From: a bacterium
GTDB lineage: Bacteria; Bdellovibrionota_C; UBA2361; RFPC01
Assembly (NCBI GenBank): GCA_009926305.1
Contig: RFPC01000001.1
Coordinates: forward strand, 35,681-99,680
DNA: 64,000 bases
Direction: 5' to 3'
Shown here: positions 8,547 through 17,635 of the stretch, in pieces
How positions within the stretch are numbered: the stretch's first letter is position 1
How the letters are laid out: the number at the start of each line of letters is the position of its first letter
Program-made: the position numbers and the translations under genes
The notes under the pieces: generated by a model
What the model was told of the DNA's origin: nothing
What the model saw: the letters and a program-made list of their open reading frames with translations, nothing else
The model's database searches: none

Positions 8547-9731
8547 ATGAATAAAGTCGTTGTTGCCTACAGCGGGGGGCTCGATACGAACTACTGCGTG
8601 AAGTATCTTCAAGAAAAGGGATATGAGGTTATCACCGTAACGGTGAATACGGGCGGATTTTCGCCTGAGGAACTCTCTCGGATTGAATCAGTTGCTTATG
8701 AGGCTGGGGCGACTCGACACGTTACTCTTGATGCCGTCCAAGAGGTGTTCGAACGGTTTGGCACGAGAATTATTCAGGGGAATATACTACGGGGTGGTGT
8801 ATACCCGTTGGTGGTAGGAGCTGAACGAGTTATTCAAGCAGAAAAAATCGTAGAGATTGCAAAAGAGATTGATGCAATCGCAGTAGCACACGGCTCAACA
8901 GGAGCTGGAAACGATCAGGTTCGATTTGACGTCACCTTTCAAACACTGGCACCTGAGCTGGAAGTGATTGCGCCCATCAGAGAGCTTCGACTGACTCGAG
9001 AGGAGGAGACGGAGTACTTGAAAGCGCGTGGCCTTGAAATTTCTGCTGCGAAAAAGAAGTACTCAATCAATCAAGGAGTTTTTGGTGTGACCATTGGAGG
9101 AGGTGAGACCCACGACCCGTGGCAAACAGTTCCTGAAGAGGCATACGTTCTGACCCGTTCGCTTGCAAGGGTGAGTGATGCTCCACGTGAGGTGGTGGTG
9201 GGATTTGAGAAGGGAGTCCCTGTCACTCTCGATGGCACCGATATGGCTGGGCACGAGATCCTCGCCATGCTGAATGCGATTGGGGGCGAGTATGGCTACG
9301 GGAGAGGCGTTCATGTCGGCGACACGATTCTTGGAATAAAGGGACGGATTGCGTTTGAAGCACCAGGGATGTTAGCGCTCATCCGAGCCCATCAGGAGCT
9401 TGAAAAGATTGTCCTCAGTAAGAGCCAACTCGAATGGAAGCAGACCGTTGCCCAGACTTATGGCACGTTCATGCACGAAGCGAAGTGGTATGAACCGCTC
9501 ATGAGAGATCTGGAAGCGTTCTTTGATTCTTCACAACAGAAAGTCACAGGGTTAGCGCGTCTCCGGTACGAGAAGGGGCACTGCATTATCACTGGTGTTC
9601 AGGCTGATAAATCAGCCCTCTCTGCGGGAACGCTCTACGGGGAGGAGTCCTCTCTCTGGAGTGGAGAAGAAGCCCGTGGTTTCTCAAAGATTTACGGCAT
9701 GGGGTCTGCCATCTTGCATCGGATCGGGTAA
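8547..9731 (+). CDS. argG: Argininosuccinate synthase
   Basis: Joins citrulline and aspartate using ATP, giving argininosuccinate. The 394 residues begin with the PP-loop ATP pyrophosphatase motif VVAYSGGLDTN (about 4-14). A second family block, AHGSTGAGNDQVRFD, holds citrulline- and aspartate-binding residues. AGAGGAG precedes the ATG. It is the first gene of the plus-strand operon argG-argH-argE' and has two ARG boxes about 45-80 bases upstream. If the pathway uses N-acylcitrulline, this enzyme works after the deacetylase-like product of the third gene. Confidence 0.96.
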   Translation: MNKVVVAYSGGLDTNYCVKYLQEKGYEVITVTVNTGGFSPEELSRIESVAYEAGATRHVTLDAVQEVFERFGTRIIQGNILRGGVYPLVVGAERVIQAEKIVEIAKEIDAIAVAHGSTGAGNDQVRFDVTFQTLAPELEVIAPIRELRLTREEETEYLKARGLEISAAKKKYSINQGVFGVTIGGGETHDPWQTVPEEAYVLTRSLARVSDAPREVVVGFEKGVPVTLDGTDMAGHEILAMLNAIGGEYGYGRGVHVGDTILGIKGRIAFEAPGMLALIRAHQELEKIVLSKSQLEWKQTVAQTYGTFMHEAKWYEPLMRDLEAFFDSSQQKVTGLARLRYEKGHCIITGVQADKSALSAGTLYGEESSLWSGEEARGFSKIYGMGSAILHRIG

Positions 9732-9772
9732 GATCTACGTCGGCTCGAAGGAAGAAAAGGAAAGGAGTTCTC

Positions 9773-11275
9773 GTGGTCAGTAAGACAGTCTCTGAGTTTG
9801 TTGTTTCACCCCAGCAGATGCAGCTTGATATGAAGATGGTTGCCTCAGATATCTGGGGAACAAGAGCACATGTGTTGATGCTTGCACGAACGAAAATAGT
9901 TTCGCAAAGTTCTGCAGTAGCAATTCTGCAGGCGCTGGCGGACATTGAGCGGTTGAACGAGCAAGGGAATTTTTCGATTGATCCAAATCGAGGAGCACAG
10001 CTTACGCTCGAAAAAGAGATCGTCGAACGGGCAGGAGAGAAAGCTGGTCTATCAGCGCATACCGCGCGGAGCCGTAACGACCAGGTGATGGTAACGGAGC
10101 TCCTCTTCTTGCGGGAGGAAGCGTGTGAACTTGCGATACAGTTAGAGCATGTAATCAAGCAGCTCATAACCTTTGCAGAAGAGCATATTGATTGGGTGAT
10201 GCCCGGGTATACCCACATGCAGCCAGGGAAACCAACAACGGTTGCACAGTGGTGTCTTATGTACTGTGGGGGGTTTGTTCGTATTCATAAAGCGCTTTTC
10301 TCGCTCTTATCGCGCTATGATCAGTGCCCTCTTGGCTCAGTAGAATCATTCGGTACTTCTTGGCCTATTGACCGCGAGTATACGGCTGAGCTTCTTGGAT
10401 TTGAAAAGGTGTGGGAAGTGCCACTTGATGCGATCAGTCACCGAGGCTTTTTCCAGTACGAGTTGCTGCAGATACTTTCCGTTGGTGCGATAGAGCTTTC
10501 AAAGTTTGCAACCGATACCTTACAGTATGCGACGTTTGAATATGGATTTCTCGAGTTGGGAGACTCTGTGGCACAACGACTTCACCCAATTACGGGAAGC
10601 TCAGTCATGGCACAGAAGAAGAATCCCGATGCCCTCGAATTACTTCGAGCATCTGGGAATCAGGTCGCAGGCTCGATGCTTGCAGGCTTTGAGCTCCTTT
10701 CAGGACTTCCAGCCGGATACAATCGAGATGCAAGAGAGTTAAAAGAATACGTGGAACTCGGGCTGAGGAAGTTCAAAACTGGGCTGGGAGTGCTCACAGA
10801 AGTACTCGGGAGCATGCGCTTTCACCGTGAGCGTATGGAAGTGCTCGTGAAGCAGAACTATTCCTTAACGACAGACGTAGCTGATTTTGTTTCGCAGACG
10901 ACTGGTCTGCCGTATCGGCTCGTGTATAAGATTGTAGGGCAGGCAGTGAACGATCTCATGGAGAGAGGTCTTCCCTTGGAAGACCTTCGGGAGTCAGATC
11001 TGGTGCGTTATGCCGAGGAGCTCGGCACTTCGCTCAGTGTGAATCCAGAGGACCTCAAAGAGGTCCTGAAGCCTCAAGTGGCTCTATCTCGGAGAAAGCA
11101 CCGTGGGGGACCAAGTGAGGAGGCTACCAAGCTCTCTGTTGAGCTTTTCGTGAAGGAGTGGGAAGCGTGCAAGGGGGCCCGTGAGGGTGTCCGTCTCAGA
11201 ATCCAAGAAGCTGTCCATCGGACTGCGAGTGAAGTGGCTCGTGTTCTTGGGGAGAGTGAAAGAGTTTCAGAATGA
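9773..11275 (+). CDS. argH: Argininosuccinate lyase
   Basis: Splits argininosuccinate into arginine and fumarate, the last step of the pathway. The 500 residues carry the fumarase/aspartase superfamily signature GSSVMAQKKNPD (about 276-287), with the catalytic serine loop, and TARSRNDQV and MPGYTHMQPGKPTT nearer the N-terminus. The start is GTG, preceded by AAAGGAG at 9760. At 500 residues it is longer than the usual ~460; most of the extra length is C-terminal and charged. It overlaps the next gene by four bases (ATGA), consistent with coupling. Confidence 0.95.
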   Translation: MVSKTVSEFVVSPQQMQLDMKMVASDIWGTRAHVLMLARTKIVSQSSAVAILQALADIERLNEQGNFSIDPNRGAQLTLEKEIVERAGEKAGLSAHTARSRNDQVMVTELLFLREEACELAIQLEHVIKQLITFAEEHIDWVMPGYTHMQPGKPTTVAQWCLMYCGGFVRIHKALFSLLSRYDQCPLGSVESFGTSWPIDREYTAELLGFEKVWEVPLDAISHRGFFQYELLQILSVGAIELSKFATDTLQYATFEYGFLELGDSVAQRLHPITGSSVMAQKKNPDALELLRASGNQVAGSMLAGFELLSGLPAGYNRDARELKEYVELGLRKFKTGLGVLTEVLGSMRFHRERMEVLVKQNYSLTTDVADFVSQTTGLPYRLVYKIVGQAVNDLMERGLPLEDLRESDLVRYAEELGTSLSVNPEDLKEVLKPQVALSRRKHRGGPSEEATKLSVELFVKEWEACKGAREGVRLRIQEAVHRTASEVARVLGESERVSE

Positions 11276-12390
11276 ATGTAATCGAAAAGCTACAGGCTCT
11301 GATTCAGATACCTTCAGAGAGTTCCCATGAAGAAGCAATAGCACAGTGGCTCTTTCGTTATCTGAAAGATGCTGGTGTTCAGCCGGAGCAAAAAGAGAAT
11401 AATGTTTTCTGTCGCATCCCCGGAAAAAATCAAACGAAAGCAATAATCTTCAATGGACATACGGATACCGTTTCGGCTGGAACGCTGAGTGAATGGGGTT
11501 ATCCCCCCGTGGGAGCAGATGCTGGTGTAGTTGCAGATGGTCGAGTATATGGGCTGGGCGCGAGTGATATGAAAGCGAGCCTTGCCGCTTTTTTAGAGCT
11601 TGTGGATCGATATCGAGATGAAGTGCCGCCGCTTGATCTATTCTTTTCGTTCGTGCGAGAGGAGGAGACGACAGGACGGGGGTCTCGCGAATATGTGCAA
11701 TATTTTCAAGAGAACTGGCAGAGTCGTTATGAAGATGTCATTTGCATTGTTGGTGAGCCAACGGGATTTGAGTACATAGAACTTGGAAATCGTGGAGTGC
11801 ACCATGTTGAGCTTGTCATTGAAGGGGTGGCTTGCCATGCCTCTCAAGCAGCGGGGAAGACCACCAACGCTCCTGAACTTGCATTTGAAGCGATGAGCCG
11901 AATAGAGGAGCTCAAGAAGGAGTGGGGGAAGTCATTTGTGCATGAGCAGTTGGGCAAGCCAGCGGTAACGATGACAGGGATCCGCTCAAGTGAGAGTTCT
12001 GTGAATAGTGTTCCGTCGTCTGTGTTACTTCGGTGGGATATTCGAACTACGCCAGAACTACATCCTCAGGTGAAGAGTCTTATGGAGGATGCGCTCGGCG
12101 ATCTTGGGAAGGTGGTAGGATTACGTGATCCGTGCCAGTGTGCATTTTGTCCGATAGATAGTTCGCTTGTCCGTGCGTTTGAAGCGGCACATCCCGCAGT
12201 TGAGCACCGAATTGCACGAGGGGGGAACGATTGTGGTAGTTTTATCGAAGTGGGGATTCCTGCGGTGACATTTGGTCCTGGCAAAAAAGAAGTCATTCAC
12301 CAGATGGATGAGTATGCTCCTGTGCAAGAGCTTGAGCGAGCGTGTGAGGAGTACGACAAGGTTATTCAGGCATTTGCTTCTTGTCGATGA
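11272..12390 (+). CDS. M20 deacylase, probable N-acylcitrulline deacylase
   Basis: Zinc-dependent amidohydrolase of the M20/ArgE family (372 residues). It shows the metal-site motifs FNGHTDTV (about 64-71) and GLGASDMKAS with the bridging aspartate, the catalytic-base Glu pair REEETTGRG, the VGEPT segment and a late histidine (VIHQMDE). Being coupled to argH and sharing a regulon with ArgF', it probably removes the acyl group from N-acylcitrulline to give citrulline for ArgG, as the ArgE' enzyme does in Xanthomonas. Acetyl versus succinyl specificity is not visible. Ordinary acetylornithine deacetylase would be the alternative, but ArgF' acts on acylated ornithine. Confidence 0.9.
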   Translation: MNVIEKLQALIQIPSESSHEEAIAQWLFRYLKDAGVQPEQKENNVFCRIPGKNQTKAIIFNGHTDTVSAGTLSEWGYPPVGADAGVVADGRVYGLGASDMKASLAAFLELVDRYRDEVPPLDLFFSFVREEETTGRGSREYVQYFQENWQSRYEDVICIVGEPTGFEYIELGNRGVHHVELVIEGVACHASQAAGKTTNAPELAFEAMSRIEELKKEWGKSFVHEQLGKPAVTMTGIRSSESSVNSVPSSVLLRWDIRTTPELHPQVKSLMEDALGDLGKVVGLRDPCQCAFCPIDSSLVRAFEAAHPAVEHRIARGGNDCGSFIEVGIPAVTFGPGKKEVIHQMDEYAPVQELERACEEYDKVIQAFASCR

Positions 12391-12523
12391 GAGGAACGGT
12401 GTAATCGCTAACAAATTGATATTTCTGACAAATCTAAATTTCCATATCCGATACTGCCCATAGCGATCGTATCCCTCGAATGGTACAAGAAAGGGAGGTC
12501 TTTTCGTTTCAGTAATTAGGGAT

Positions 12524-13537
12524 ATGAACACACATCAGAAAGTAACAACCGAGAACCTACCAGCGGGGAATTCCTGTGGCCCGTTCGCTCGCTGTTTCTT
12601 CTCGAACATGGTGGACTATGCAGGCCTTTTCCCTCCAGCTGGTCTTCCGCTGGAAGTGGCAGTCAAGAATTTTCTTAAGTACCGAGAGTCTTCATCCAGT
12701 TGGATCCTCTCTCGGTTCGTTATTACTGCCGAATCTTTCCGTTCGCTTCAAGACGATCTTCTGGCTCATTTCTCTGCGGACAATCCATTTCGGATTTCTC
12801 TCCTTGTCGGAGATTCTGATAGCGAAATTGCTGAAGTCTTCTCTCTTGTCGAACGCAGTGAGGGGCGTGTTCTGTTGGATATGATTGAGTGTCGAATTCA
12901 AGAGCATAGCAATAGTCTTGACGTGTTGCGTAACAAACATGAATTTCTTATCAGTAGTCACTTCGCAGAAGGTTTATCCTCAATATTCTTCGAGCTCGCT
13001 CTTCACTCGGACTGGGAGGAGAGCATGAAAAAAGTCGTAGAGGAAATAGCAGCGAGGAATAGTGAGTCGAGGCTGCTTTCTGGATTTAAGTTGCGTTGCG
13101 GTGGAATACAAAACCATCTCATCCCTTCCCCGGAGAGCATAGCGATAACCCTTGAAACGGTTTCGGCTCACGCAGTTCCTATCAAGTTTACGGCAGGGTT
13201 ACATCATCCCTTTCGACACGCTCCACGCTCAGAGGAGGGAGGACGTACAGAGTTAGTTCATGGATTTTTTAATGTCTACTTCGCCGCACTCGTTGCTTTT
13301 CTTCGCAATGAGCCAGCCTCAGCACTTGTTCCTATTCTCAGTGCTACCGTTCTCAGTGCTACCGAGGATAACGTGGAACTGCCAGTCTTTGACGCATCCT
13401 CGGTCTCTTGGTTTGGGCATCGTCTCCTGTTTTCTGAGATAGAGAAGGCTCGGCACGAGCTTGTGCTTTCGTTCGGGAGCTGTAGTTTTGAGGAGCCGGT
13501 GATGGATGCAGAGAATCTCGGTTGGATGAAACAATAA
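12524..13537 (+). CDS. Conserved unknown protein beside fahA
   Basis: A 337-residue cytoplasmic protein without signal peptide or membrane segment. Visible conserved-looking blocks are MVDYAGLFPPAGLPLEVAV near the start, GFKLRCGG in the middle and FTAGLHHPFRH about two-thirds along, followed by GFFNVYFAA. From memory, similar proteins occur in several phyla next to fumarylacetoacetase genes. The TAGGG before the ATG is a weak ribosome site. Its stop is 14 bases before the fahA start and hpd follows, so it belongs to a tyrosine-degradation operon. The conserved His/Arg/Cys blocks suggest an enzyme, but no reaction can be assigned. Confidence 0.85.
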   Translation: MNTHQKVTTENLPAGNSCGPFARCFFSNMVDYAGLFPPAGLPLEVAVKNFLKYRESSSSWILSRFVITAESFRSLQDDLLAHFSADNPFRISLLVGDSDSEIAEVFSLVERSEGRVLLDMIECRIQEHSNSLDVLRNKHEFLISSHFAEGLSSIFFELALHSDWEESMKKVVEEIAARNSESRLLSGFKLRCGGIQNHLIPSPESIAITLETVSAHAVPIKFTAGLHHPFRHAPRSEEGGRTELVHGFFNVYFAALVAFLRNEPASALVPILSATVLSATEDNVELPVFDASSVSWFGHRLLFSEIEKARHELVLSFGSCSFEEPVMDAENLGWMKQ

Positions 13538-13551
13538 GGGAGCAGAAATTC

Positions 13552-14820
13552 GTGGTACAAAAGTCATTTGTTAAGGTTGCAGAGAGCTCTCACTTTCCGA
13601 TTCAGAACCTTCCGTATGGAGTGTTTTCTCGTGATGGAGGCGCACCGCATATCGGGGTTGCCATCGGAGAAGAGATACTTGATCTGACAGTACTCCAACA
13701 AAAAGGAGTTCTGGAGGGAGACTATTTTCAATCGCCTACCCTGAATCGGTTTATGCAGGAGGGGAAAAGTGAGTGGCAAAAAGTAAGGCGTACAATACAA
13801 CAGTTGCTTGATGAGAGTTGTGCAATCATCCAGTCAGATGCCTCTTTATTGAAAGAGGTTCTTGTAAAGCAGAGTGAAGTTCAGCTCTTACTCCCGATCG
13901 AAATTGGAGACTATACTGATTTTTACTCCTCGAGAGAACACGCAACAAATGTCGGGAGCATGTTCAGAGATCCGAATAACGCCCTCCTTCCGAACTGGTT
14001 ACATGTTCCCGTAGCATATCACGGACGGGCAAGTTCGGTTGTGATCTCTGGGACCGATATCCGTAGACCATGTGGACAAACGAAAGCTGATGATAAGGAG
14101 CTCCCGTCTTTTGGGCCGTGTCGACTCATGGACTATGAGCTCGAACTTGGACTGATCATCGGGAAAGAGAACGCACTCGGTGAGCCGATTTCAATACAAG
14201 AGGCAAACGATTATATATTCGGCATGGTGCTCGTGAATGACTGGAGCGCGCGTGATATTCAGAAATGGGAATACGTACCACTCGGCCCATTCCTTGCGAA
14301 GAACTTCGCAACTTCTATCTCCCCGTGGATCGTTACTATGGACGCCTTGAAAGAGTTTAAGGCTGCTGGTCCCAAGCAAGATCCTGAGCCGCTTCCGTAT
14401 TTGCGTCAGGGGGGAGAGAATGGATTTGACATCCAGTTGGAGGCATATTTAACGACTCCTGATCTCAGGCAGCCTGAAGTGATTACCAGAACGAATGCGC
14501 GCAATCTGTACTGGAGCCCTGCCCAACAGATTACTCATCATGCTAGTAATGGCTGTAGTTTACGGGTAGGGGATTTAATAGCCTCAGGAACTATCAGTGG
14601 AACGGATCCTGATTCTTATGGCTCGCTATTAGAGGTAACATGGAAGGGGACTCGCCCAATTCAACTTCCTTCAGGGGAAACGCGTACCTTCTTAAGAGAT
14701 GGAGACACCTTAACCCTCTCAGGGTATGCAACAGGGAATGGCTATACTATAGGGTTTGGAGAAGTGAGCGGGAAGATCTTGCCAGCATGCATTGATGAAC
14801 AACTGATTGTTGAGAGATAG
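13552..14820 (+). CDS. fahA: Fumarylacetoacetase
   Basis: Hydrolyses fumarylacetoacetate to fumarate and acetoacetate, the last step of tyrosine/homogentisate breakdown. The ~422 residues contain the SH3-like N-terminal domain and the C-terminal beta-roll hydrolase domain, with DYTDFYSSREHATNVG, MDYELELGLIIG, VNDWSARDIQKWEY and SGTISG. The GTG at 13552 was chosen because GGGAG lies ten bases upstream; an in-frame TTG at 13522 would overlap the preceding stop. hpd follows after 11 bases. The next enzyme of the route, hmgA, is 19 kb away on the other strand. Confidence 0.95.
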   Translation: MVQKSFVKVAESSHFPIQNLPYGVFSRDGGAPHIGVAIGEEILDLTVLQQKGVLEGDYFQSPTLNRFMQEGKSEWQKVRRTIQQLLDESCAIIQSDASLLKEVLVKQSEVQLLLPIEIGDYTDFYSSREHATNVGSMFRDPNNALLPNWLHVPVAYHGRASSVVISGTDIRRPCGQTKADDKELPSFGPCRLMDYELELGLIIGKENALGEPISIQEANDYIFGMVLVNDWSARDIQKWEYVPLGPFLAKNFATSISPWIVTMDALKEFKAAGPKQDPEPLPYLRQGGENGFDIQLEAYLTTPDLRQPEVITRTNARNLYWSPAQQITHHASNGCSLRVGDLIASGTISGTDPDSYGSLLEVTWKGTRPIQLPSGETRTFLRDGDTLTLSGYATGNGYTIGFGEVSGKILPACIDEQLIVER

Positions 14821-14831
14821 GAGGAAGAGAC

Positions 14832-15914
14832 ATGAGTGATAATCCACTACGCATGAAACGCTTTGGTCCCGTTACGTTATATGTTGAAGATGCACGGGGT
14901 GAAGCTGAGCGACTATCCGAATTAATGGGAATGGATATTGCGTATGTCCCTGAAAAGGAGGAGGAGCCTGTCTATGGCATTGAAGCGGAGGATGTTCTCT
15001 TCATTCTTGATAGTAGAGATGATGCGTCTCTCTTAGCGCGACAATCAGGCAACTTTATTCGTGAAATCGGTATTCGGGTTGAGAATACAAAGGAGGCTCT
15101 CACAGAAATCGGGAAGAGAACAGACCAACCTTCAGGCATTTGTGATGTCACTGGAGTGGGACATCTCAAGGCACCACATGACGGTGGGCTATTTTTCCGT
15201 TTTCTTGAAGATGATCAAACACCTTATTTGGGGATGACTCCAAACCCTCATCTTCAGCGCGCCTCCTCGCATGCATTTCAGCGAATTGATCATATCGTAA
15301 CGAACACACAGAAGATTCTCCCCGTGATTGATTTCATGAGAGATGTTTTTGGAATGAAAAAAGTGAATGAGTTTACTATTCGAGTAGAAGCGGACGAATT
15401 TATGGCCTCGCTCTACAGTGAAGTCATGGGCTTGTATGGAACGGAAGAGGCAATTCTTTTCCCGGTTAATGAACCTCTAGCGGGAGATGACGAGTCTCAA
15501 ATTCCAGCTCAACTGAGAGAAATGGGAAGGAGCCACGCACAGCATATAGCGCTGGCCACTGATAACATCATTGGCTCTATTCAGAGCCTCAGAGCTCGGG
15601 GTCTTGGATTCCTAGAGTTTCGGAATCAAAAGCATGCAGAGTGTTACTATGATGAGGTGCCAAAGAGGCTTGGAGATATCACTCCAGAAGAGGCATTCGA
15701 TACACTGAAGCGACTTGGGATTTTAGTGGACAAGTGTGGAGAGGGATATTTACTTCAGTTATTTTCTAAGCGGATGTTTCCAGGGAGAAGTGTGCCATTT
15801 ATTGAGATCATTCAGCGGGCAAGTGATGTAATCGGATGTTTCGGTGATGGAAACTTTGCTGCGTTAGCCGAGTCATTAGAATACTCAATGCGTTCAGAAA
15901 GCCTGGAATCCTAG
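14832..15914 (+). CDS. hpd: 4-hydroxyphenylpyruvate dioxygenase
   Basis: Fe(II) dioxygenase that turns 4-hydroxyphenylpyruvate into homogentisate. The 360 residues hold two vicinal-oxygen-chelate domains. The iron ligands are recognisable as the His in QRIDHIV (about residue 154), the His in SHAQHIAL (about 238) and the Glu in FIEIIQR (about 325), and the C-terminal helix region GDGNFAALAESLE is present. GGAGGAAG precedes the ATG. It is the last gene of the unknown-fahA-hpd operon and immediately precedes the run of stress genes. Confidence 0.95.
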   Translation: MSDNPLRMKRFGPVTLYVEDARGEAERLSELMGMDIAYVPEKEEEPVYGIEAEDVLFILDSRDDASLLARQSGNFIREIGIRVENTKEALTEIGKRTDQPSGICDVTGVGHLKAPHDGGLFFRFLEDDQTPYLGMTPNPHLQRASSHAFQRIDHIVTNTQKILPVIDFMRDVFGMKKVNEFTIRVEADEFMASLYSEVMGLYGTEEAILFPVNEPLAGDDESQIPAQLREMGRSHAQHIALATDNIIGSIQSLRARGLGFLEFRNQKHAECYYDEVPKRLGDITPEEAFDTLKRLGILVDKCGEGYLLQLFSKRMFPGRSVPFIEIIQRASDVIGCFGDGNFAALAESLEYSMRSESLES

Positions 15915-15993
15915 GTGTTCGTTGTACGTAAATTTATATATTCCTATGCTCCGTTGGAGCCGGGATGTAATGAGAGGATGGAGAAGATAGGAA

Positions 15994-16647
15994 ATGTTAC
16001 ATTCGAAGATTAAAATCCAAGTAGCGAAGGTCTGTATTCTTATGAGCTTCGCTGTTATGTCTGCGATGCTCATCGCTTGCAGTGGAGTGAGCGCACCCTC
16101 AAAAAAAGAACTTATTAAGAACTTTTATCTTACCGAAGCGGCTGTGCTTGTGAGTCCGCATCACCTCAGGAAAGCAATGATGAAGGGAAAGAGTGATTTT
16201 ACTCTTGTTGACTTAAGGAGTGCTGAGGAGTATCGCAAGGCTCATATTAAGGGTGCGCTTAACATTCCTGCATACTCTTCGCCAGATAAGTCAGCCTATG
16301 ATCAGGTTGAAAGAATAGTCGGGGCCTTTCGAGAGCTTCCTCAAGATAAAGATATTATTGTTTACTGTTACAGTGAGCCGTGCATGACGGGAAGAAAGAT
16401 AGGGAAAGTGCTTGCTGAGCATGGGATTTATGTACGTCATCTTGGTGTTGGTTGGAACGAGTGGCGTTACCATTGGACTACCTGGAATCATGAACACGAA
16501 TGGAGTCAAACGAAGGTTGAAGATTATGTGACGACCGATCGACAGCTCAACTCGTCAGTTCAAGTCAATGGGGCACACTCTTCGGCGAATGACAATCGAA
16601 AGGGGAGCTTAGATGCCTGCGTTGCAGAATCGGAGCTTGGCTGCTGA
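15994..16647 (+). CDS. Rhodanese-domain lipoprotein
   Basis: A 217-residue lipoprotein with a signal peptide ending in the lipobox MLIAC. It has one rhodanese domain (about 45-165) containing LVDLRSAEEYRKAHIKGALNIP and the active-site loop VYCYSEPCMTGR, where the second cysteine is in the catalytic position and the first is an extra one. The C-terminal ~45 residues are low-complexity and end with two cysteines. It would act in the periplasm as a sulfurtransferase or as a redox or phosphate-binding module; the substrate is unknown. It is the first gene downstream of hpd and probably marks the left side of the stress-gene block. Confidence 0.88.
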   Translation: MLHSKIKIQVAKVCILMSFAVMSAMLIACSGVSAPSKKELIKNFYLTEAAVLVSPHHLRKAMMKGKSDFTLVDLRSAEEYRKAHIKGALNIPAYSSPDKSAYDQVERIVGAFRELPQDKDIIVYCYSEPCMTGRKIGKVLAEHGIYVRHLGVGWNEWRYHWTTWNHEHEWSQTKVEDYVTTDRQLNSSVQVNGAHSSANDNRKGSLDACVAESELGC

Positions 16648-16720
16648 AAAGAAAGAATGGATGAGCCATTAAGCTCGAATCTCGTTGCAACTCAGAAAAA
16701 GAGTCGTGTCTGATTACAAC

Positions 16721-17491
16721 TTATCGACAGGTATATCCACCATCAATGATCAGCTCTGATCCAGTGATAAATTTTGCTTCTTTCGATGCAAGGTAGAGCG
16801 CTCCGTAAGCGATATCATCTGGCTCGCCAATGTGTCCGATTGGATGCTTTTCGGCGATTAATTTTTTACCTGCCTCGTTGTTTAGCCCCTGACTCTCAAG
16901 ATGGTGTTCTACCATGGGTGTCCAAATATACGCTGGATGAATTGAGTTTACGCGTATTCCATCTTTTGCATAGAGCAGGGCATCTGTTTTTGTCATCAAT
17001 CGGACAGCCCCCTTTGATGCATGATACGGAGGAACATCATCTCCACCGATCAGACCATAGATTGAGGAGAGATTCACTATGCTACCTCCGCCATTTTCTA
17101 TCATTTTAGGAATGATATGTTTTGTGCAAAAGAAGACGCCCTTTACATTCACAGCTTGAACTGCATCCCATTCTTCTTCTGTGATTTCGTGTGTTGGCTT
17201 ATTAGCGCCAGCAATTCCCGCGTTATTAATTAGTATCGTTGGGGCTCCAAAGTCTTGTTGAATTTTTCTGAAAACAGTTTCTACTTCTCTTTCTTTGGAA
17301 ACATCCATTTTAAAGAAGCTGGCCTTTCCATTATAGTGGCGTATTTTGTCACATAAGCTCTCTCCTTGATCTTCAAGGATATCTGTTACCGCAACAACTG
17401 CGCCCTCTTTGGCGAATAGCTCTGCAGTAGCTCTCCCGATTCCTAGAGCACCACCAGTGATGATTGCAATCTCATTATCGAGTCGTTGCAT
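16721..17491 (-). CDS. Short-chain dehydrogenase/reductase
   Basis: Classical SDR of 256 residues. The cofactor motif is ITGGALGIG (residues 10-18), with NNAG at about 88, the catalytic Ser in NLSSIYG, and YHASK with the catalytic Tyr and Lys. The D in VTDIL at the end of beta-2 favours NAD(H). GGGGG precedes the ATG at 17491; longer in-frame starts reach back into sequence without a ribosome site. It is divergent from the PEP synthase gene. The substrate is not predictable; stress-induced sugar or steroid-type SDRs look alike. Confidence 0.92.
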   Translation of the reverse strand: MQRLDNEIAIITGGALGIGRATAELFAKEGAVVAVTDILEDQGESLCDKIRHYNGKASFFKMDVSKEREVETVFRKIQQDFGAPTILINNAGIAGANKPTHEITEEEWDAVQAVNVKGVFFCTKHIIPKMIENGGGSIVNLSSIYGLIGGDDVPPYHASKGAVRLMTKTDALLYAKDGIRVNSIHPAYIWTPMVEHHLESQGLNNEAGKKLIAEKHPIGHIGEPDDIAYGALYLASKEAKFITGSELIIDGGYTCR

Positions 17492-17635
17492 GCTATTTCC
17501 CCCTTGTAAGTAATTTGTGCTGCGCCTCGCATCATGAAAGGAAATCAGTGCGCTGAGTATGATGAGCATCAATTTCTTTTCGTTGAAGAGAGTGCAGAGT
17601 GAGCCAGAAAAAAACAGCAATGAGAGGAGGAGATT

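Noticed and set aside
13522..13551. TTG start for fahA
   Set aside because: It would overlap the stop of the preceding gene without a ribosome site; the GTG at 13552 has GGGAG at good distance.
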